Origin: Magnaporthiopsis rhizophila
Taxonomy: Eukaryota > Ascomycota > Sordariomycetes > Magnaporthales > Magnaporthaceae
Direction of reading: 5' to 3'
NCBI GenBank assembly: GCA_003049465.1
Contig: PYSS01000136.1
Span: 1,862-65,861, forward strand
DNA length: 64,000 bases
This document shows, piece after piece, positions 58,282-64,000 of this stretch. Both the position numbers and the translations under genes were made by a program. The notes beneath the pieces were generated by a model that saw only the letters and a list, made by a program, of their open reading frames with translations, was not told the DNA's origin and did no database searches. How positions within the stretch are numbered: position 1 is the first letter of the stretch; the number at the start of each line of letters is the position of its first letter.

Positions 58282-61200
58282 GCAGTGCCAGTCCTGCTAT
58301 TCTTTTTTTTTTTCATTTTGCCATGGATTAATGCCAAGTTCGGAGTGCCGGCCAGCCCATCCACCTTCGCGAGGTCGCCAGAGCGAGATCGGCTAGCATC
58401 AGCGTCCTTTGGGAAGCAAGCGCCGACAAGGACCCCTCCTGGCACTCGCTCTCGCCCTTGTTCTCCCGAAAAAAATGGGGGCTTGTCGGCTGCAAGGCCA
58501 CGGTCCCAACTTGCGCTGTCGGGCTCCATCACCGGAAGCTCCACCCACACAACGAATGGAACTGCTGGCTGCAGCCCACCTTTTTTGGGCGGCCGCGGCA
58601 GCATTGAGGCCCCCCTCGTCCCCAGCGCGCTGAAGGCCCGGAGCCCCCCGGCCAAAATGACGGCGCTGTTGGGGCAGCCAGAGGAAAAGCAATGATCCAC
58701 GCCCGCCCACCCGGGGTCCACGCAGTGGGCTCGCAGAAACCACGATAGCCGATGTTACCGTGTAGTACGGGGTGCACGGGGATTGCCCAAAAGACGCTGG
58801 ACCATGGAGCAGCCAGCCACGCTTTCATCGTGGGATATCCTGGCCCTGCCGTGCGCAAGGGCCCGAGGCCAGGGCTGTACAGTAGCATGGAGATTGTGTG
58901 GCCCGCCGCTATCTCGGCGTCGGCATCCACCCACGGAAAGCACGATACATAGAGGGAAACATCGTGATTGTATGATTCGAGGCCACCCAAGAGCCCGCCC
59001 AGAAGCCTCTGCAGCACCTGCGCCAGGACTGCTTCGGAGCGTGCCACACGGCTGGCCATGGCAGCTAACCAACTTGGCGAGCAACGAGAGGGCAAGGGGC
59101 CTGAGTCAAGGGACCACGGCACAACCTTCCTGCCGCGTCCGGAGAAGAGGAGCCCAGGGTAAGCGGGAAAAGGGATCGGATGGGGTTGTACGGACCGTAG
59201 AGCGTATTGTGTGGCTGACCTGAACAAAGAACCTACCTTGGATCGCACATGCCAACTTGGCATCGCGGGCATCGTCGGGTGATGGCATGGTCCGGAGCGT
59301 CGCTGGACCAAAGGAAGAAAAGGCAGGCCTGGTGCTTGGGGTGCGGGGAGGTGTGGCAGGGCTGTCAAACCACACGGGCAGCGGCTGGCCGCCATGTCGG
59401 CCCATCCATCGATTCCCATTTTCTGAAGAATTGGCAAACAAGATCCTGCTGACATCCCACCTTTGTGTCGGCGCTGCAGACAAGCCATCCCACTTGCGCG
59501 CTCATCCCACGTTGCCTAGCCCCAATGAGGAATCACAGTTGGATCCCTGTAGCCCCTCCACGTCCTTTGCGCTGTGGCTCTGTCCAGGGGACCGCCTACT
59601 GCACGTAGCCAAGCTGCAGATCCAAGGCCAGCAGAGGTAGTGGTGCGCCCTGGGCTCCCGGCCTGTCCGGGATCAGAGGTTGCGAACACGACCAACTGGC
59701 GGCGCAACATGCGCTCTCACACATGGATCGACTCCCGCGCCGCCCCGAGGAGAAGACCACGGTACAGTACCCACGCGCGTGGGCTAAGCTCCCCTACCGG
59801 TCATGTACCCTGACCCCCAGGGCGGCCGGTCGGTGCCAACCAATACCGTTTTGGAGAAATTCCGTCATTGCTCAAATTTTTCTGCGGGAGCTGCACCCCT
59901 CCTATTGTTGTAGCCGGCCGCTGCATGTACCTATCCTATTCAGCTCAATGCAAAGTCACGCTGGGTAGGTGGGCGGAAGGATAGCGTGGGAGGAATTGAC
60001 AGAGGAAATAATAAATAATAATAATAATAATAAAAAGCCACCGTCGTGGCCCGATCGTCTCCCCGCAGGCCGAGTCCCGGTCTCATTGACGTGACTGGGC
60101 GGCGACCTTTCCTTAACTGCCCGACAGCCAGCCAGCCAGCCAGCCAGAGCAACTGGGTTCGCGCCTGCCTTTTCCGATGTCAAATAAACATAAGAAGCTG
60201 CCCCTGCACCCCCTCTCCATCCCCATCGTCCCCATCTGACTGAGCCCGTTGCCTCTCACCCCTGCTGCCTCACGTCTCTTATACCTGTGCGGACGACCGT
60301 TCGGTTCTTGGCCCGCCTGTACGACGGTAACTCTTTCCATCAATCTCTCTCTCACCTAAGATTCTCGGCTCGCAACGCCGGCCACCACCACCTAAAGCGG
60401 TCAGAGTCAGAGCAGAGACAAAGCCCCCGTCCGAACACAACCCAAGGCCATAGCATCACACAAAGGGGCAGGCCAAGGCGAGGACGGACCAGACGCGCAT
60501 ACAGCGCCACCTAGCACAGCAACAGCCGCAGCATACCCGTCGGTCGTCACGGAACCCGGGTCCACGGAGATTACAGCCGATGATCGAGGAGCGGCCACGA
60601 CCACAGACAGGCCAGCCACCGAGATCTGTCGCTCATCGGTGGCACCGACGAGCAGCGAAGCTCGACACATAAGAAGAAGAAGCCCTCTGAAGCCCCGTGG
60701 GGCGGAGCAAGCTCCTCATCGAAGCCTACCGGCGAACCCAGCGAGCCTCCAACCAACCACACATCTACCTCTACCCACCACCCAACCCACCCCCCATCCC
60801 ATCCGCAACGGTCCAGGTCACACACACGGGTTCTGTTTCGGTCGTCATTTGCCAACCCGCATTTGGCTCGAAGCAGCAGCTGAGTGGCTCCCTGCCCTCC
60901 CCCCAGTCGGTCCGCGAGGCGAAAGGGTCGAGTCAAGGCCGCTGCAACTTGCATTTTGCCGACTTACACGCGCGCAGGCAGGGCGTGCCACCATTTTTGT
61001 GTGCGTGCTCTGAACAGCCGCTTTTGACTGCCACCTACAACTCGACCCAACACGAGTCCGACCGAGCACGCCGGAGGAGCATTTGCCTTCTGGCGACGAC
61101 GTCGCTGCACCCACGCCCCTTGGTGCGGGCCCAAATGGTGGTTGGCAGAGGACGAAAAATAAAACAAAAATAAACAAGAAAAAAAAAAAAAAAGCTGAAA

Positions 61201-61468
61201 GCAAACGGCGAACCACAGCCGACCAGCAGGGGAATATCAAATAGCGTAAAAAGGCACGCAGCAACAGCTAACTGATCCTCCAGCGCCACTCCCCTCCTTC
61301 CAGTCACTGCAGCTTTGCTTCTTTCTTGACCGGCACCGACGGGAACGACAAATTTGGTCGATCGACAGTTCAATCAAGGCTTCTCTTGAAGCCTGGTTGG
61401 TGTCTTACAAACCAAGCCAAAACCCTAAGGATCCAGAACCAGAAAAATCTCCACTCAACCTTTGCCTC

Positions 61469-61531
61469 TTTTTTTTTTTTTTTTTTTTTTTTTCCTTTTT
61501 TTTTCCGTTTTTAATACCCGCCGGCCCTTTT

Positions 61532-61563
<32 letters not shown>
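61469..61563. repeat. Paired poly-T tracts upstream of the copper-fist gene
   Basis: Runs of 25 T (61469-61493) and 29 T (61535-61563) with a 9 T run between them lie about 800 bp before the start codon. T-rich stretches of this kind exclude nucleosomes and are common near fungal promoters. Confidence 0.7.
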
Positions 61564-61565
<2 letters not shown>

Positions 61566-62322
61566 ATCAAACCGGAGTCACTTGGGCATCATTTATCGCC
61601 TTCTCTTACAAATTTCCTCTTACTTTTTCTTTCTTCTTTATTACTGAACCGGACCCATATTTTGTTGGCCGCTCATTTCCTCAGCATTTCCCCTACAGTC
61701 ATGTTTCTGTAAGGGGCGTGTGTTTCTCCCTACACAAGCTTCTCCGATTGTCTTGGTCTTTGTTTCTAGCATTTGCGCCTGGTTGCGACAAGGAGCCCGT
61801 GTCTGGTGGTACACGTCTTTCTCTCTTTCTTTTCTCCGCACACTCTCCCGTTTGGCCTTTTGCTTTTTTTTACCCTCGAAACCTCAGCTCGTCCACGGGA
61901 GTGGCTGGCTCTTGCCGCTGAATCATACATAACGCAAGCCTTCGGCACACACTGTGCTTCCCGCTCGAACGCCACAAAGGCCACGCACCCCACCCGTCGC
62001 CGACAAGGCCGCACCTAGTCGAAGCTCTGACAGAACCCCCAGCCCTGGGTGCCTGTATGTAACAGACCAGGTCTCCATCCCGTGGCTTGCCCCGGTCCCC
62101 GTGGGCGCCCCCGTGCTAAAAAAAACGATCAAAGGCCAACAGCACCCGCGCACCCAAAACCTGGCTGCGAACAAAAACCGTTTGACCGCCGAGCTCCGTC
62201 GCCCTTCAGCTCCTCGACCTTAACCGTCCGCGCCGCGCACCTACCCACCCACCCCTTACCGACAACAACAACCACCTGCTGCTGCTACTACTGCTGCTGC
62301 TGCCCACCCGACCAGAAACATC

Positions 62323-64000
62323 ATGATTATCGACGGCGAGAAGTGGGCTTGTGAGGCCTGCGTTCGCGGACACCGCGTCAGCAACTGTCAGCACTCGGGT
62401 AAGTGCACATGGCCCAAGAAAAATCCGCTGCGCGCACCCGGAGCCCCAAAACCCAAGCTTGCGCCTTCCCAATCTATCCGCACCCCTCCCCCTCCATCAC
62501 CTGCAGAACCAACCCGCATGGAACAATTTTCCACACATCCATGGCACAACAGCATTCCGCGGGGGGTTTTTTTTTCCCTTCTCTCTTCCATCCCTGGCTC
62601 GTGTGCCTGTCCGCTCCCACCACCACCGCCCACCATCTGCCCAGCTGCTCGGAACGGGGGTGGTCTCGCTTGCGGATGGAAATGCGTCCCGGATTCCGAC
62701 AAGACAATAAAAAAAATCAGGGCCCTCGCGACCACCACATGCAGCATGCACCTGCCGGGGCATACACGGAAGCCTTACGCTAACCGCTTGCAATCATTCG
62801 ACGATCTGCAGACCGCCCATTACAGCACATCAACAAGAAAGGCCGGCCCGTTTCTCAATGTCAGCACTGTCGGTCGATGCGCAAATCGCGCCAATCCCAT
62901 GTCAAGTGCGACTGCGGCGAGAAGTCACACAAGTGCGCGCACCTCAAGACTACGGTCGAGGGCCACAGGGGTGCGTCATCCCTTGCTGTCTTTCCGATAT
63001 CCTTATTTGCCGATCTGCCGAAGTACCCGAGATGGCGGCGCGCGCGTAGCGCGACATGGATAACCCGCAGCGTCACCCATGACGGCTTGACGCTAGGGTA
63101 GTTGGGCCATGCTAACTCTATCCTGCCCTATGCAACAGACAGCTGTTGCTGCAACCACGGTGGCCGCTGCACCTGCTCTCACAAGAAAGAACCAGGGCTC
63201 GACCCTGTGCCAGAGTCAGACTCGGACGACCACGCCACCACAGTCTCCGCCACGGCGTCGTGCGGCGTCGCCAGCAAGTCGGCAGCCGCGACAAAACAGG
63301 TCGCCGCTCCCAAGGGAGGCGCCGTGCGCAGCAGGAGAAGAGCCAACACGATCCACTCGGACGGCAGCTCATCATTAATGTTTGACGAGAGCGGTCGCCA
63401 CAAGCCGACCTACAAGCACGCAAAGGCCTCTTCCAAGTGCGAGCCTTACCCGCTCAAGCGCGTGAACTCGGTCCACAGCACAAGCAGCCTCCCTAACCGG
63501 AGTCCCGCCGACAGCCCGGCCGCAGTCGGATATGGCACCACCGAGTTGGCTTCCGGCCCAGAGGCGGCCGCTCGGAGAGCTGTCAAGTCCGAGGCGACCT
63601 CGCCTCTCCTGACGCCCGGCTTCTCGCAGATCAACAGCCAGCTGGCCCCCCTCGATCTCTCGAGCATTGAGTATCCACGCTATGTTCCCGGTGCCGGCAG
63701 CGCCGGCTTTGATATGTTCGGGACGGGCGCCCTCGCCGACCACGAGGGCCCCATGTTCAGCGCGGGCCTGACCGCCCCGCACGTTGACTGGAGCCACTAC
63801 GATGGCCTGGACTTTGGCCGGTCCGGCGGCGACGGCTTCGCCTCGTCCAGCTACGGCCGCGGCACCCACGGATATGCCGGCGCCGGCGGCTTCGACTTCA
63901 ACGGTTCCGAGCAGGCGCCCACCATGACCACGGCCACCTCGGGCGACGTGTCCGAGGTCGAGGACTTCATGGGCCCCGGCGGCACCGACGAATTTGACGT
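62323..64000 (+). CDS. Copper-fist DNA-binding transcription factor (5' part)
   Basis: This gene encodes a nuclear regulator of the copper-fist family, usually copper- or metal-responsive. The model is join(62323..62398, 62812..62970, 63139..>64000), with phase-consistent GT-AG introns of 413 and 168 bp. The N-terminus is diagnostic: MIIDGEKWACEACVRGHR supplies zinc ligands C10, C13, C22 and H24, and the minor-groove KKGRP lies at residues 34-38. It is followed by QCQHCRSMRKSRQSHVKC and a Cys-rich metal cluster (CDCGEKSHKC, then SCCCNHGGRCTCSHKK). Both introns fall inside this domain. The rest is Ser/Pro/Gly-rich and acidic near the window end (SGDVSEVEDF), like an activation region. No stop is reached, so the 3' end lies outside. 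The leader carries a (CTG)n stretch just before the ATG. The copper regulators ACE1, MAC1 and GRISEA belong to this family, but which orthologue this is cannot be decided here. Confidence 0.92.

Larger units (their letters stand above)
50397..62322. other. Gene-poor 12 kb interval
   Basis: I find no supportable gene in nearly 12 kb of normal-GC DNA. The longest frames (58529-59488 minus, 319 codons; 54383-55147 plus, 254 codons; 55455-56213 minus) are rich in Arg/Pro/Gly/Cys, overlap equally long frames on the other strand and lack motifs. The interval holds homopolymer T/A tracts, microsatellites and scattered CCTAGGTA palindromes. The right end is probably an extended promoter and leader of the copper-fist gene. 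Confidence 0.6.

Noticed and set aside
58529..59488. A 319-codon minus-strand frame
   Set aside because: It has no recognisable domain, its composition is typical of chance frames in GC-rich DNA, and overlapping frames exist on both strands.
1..64000. CRISPR arrays, rRNA genes and telomere repeats
   Set aside because: No regularly spaced direct repeats, rRNA-like sequence or TTAGGG arrays were seen, and the organism is a fungus.

Overview
This window is nuclear DNA of a filamentous ascomycete, probably a Sordariomycete. The reasons are short GT-AG introns (about 65-180 bp), GC-rich genes with CT-rich leaders, a FunK1-type kinase relic, a copper-fist regulator, and a 28 kb transposon block in which G-to-A and C-to-T changes have destroyed every coding frame. 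That last pattern is the signature of repeat-induced point mutation (RIP).

Positions 1-561 form the contig edge. A run of 25 G leads into the right terminal inverted repeat of a TA-flanked DNA transposon, followed by about 500 bp of normal-GC sequence. Positions 562-28547 are one nested mobile-element block. The outer layer is a small TIR element (TA duplication, inverted repeats of about 170 bp, only about 0.8 kb of its own sequence). Inside it lie a complete Fot1/pogo-like element (735-2576) and a Ty1/copia-like LTR retrotransposon E1 (2925-28244, target duplication AATAT). E1 was itself interrupted by a second copy of the same family, E2 (6797-15462, duplication GGTTT), and by a Ty3/gypsy element E3 (18848-26799, duplication TATTT). 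All three LTR elements are coded on the minus strand, and all transposon genes are broken.

Right of 28550 the DNA returns abruptly to normal composition. It holds a broken FunK1-type kinase gene (29152-31005, +), a full-size ABCA-type ABC transporter (31420-36674, -, four exons), an F-box protein gene (38030-39955, -), an inverted gypsy integrase relic (41846-42103), a multi-exon membrane-protein gene (43356-45434, +), a secreted repeat protein (46655-47929, +), a tRNA-derived SINE-like unit (48626-48845), a ketopantoate reductase gene (49073-50396, -, three exons), about 12 kb with no convincing gene, and the 5' part of a copper-fist transcription factor (62323 to the window end, +).

The most interesting locus is 46655-47929. 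It encodes a signal peptide followed by five tandem units. Each unit has a strongly conserved hydrophobic core between a Lys-Gly/poly-Asn linker and a poly-Gln stretch ending in Lys-Arg. This looks like the precursor of kexin-released secreted peptides. No known RiPP-modifying gene was recognised beside it. The remaining genes look like unrelated single functions (lipid transport, ubiquitin adaptor, pantothenate synthesis, metal-responsive regulation), not a cluster.
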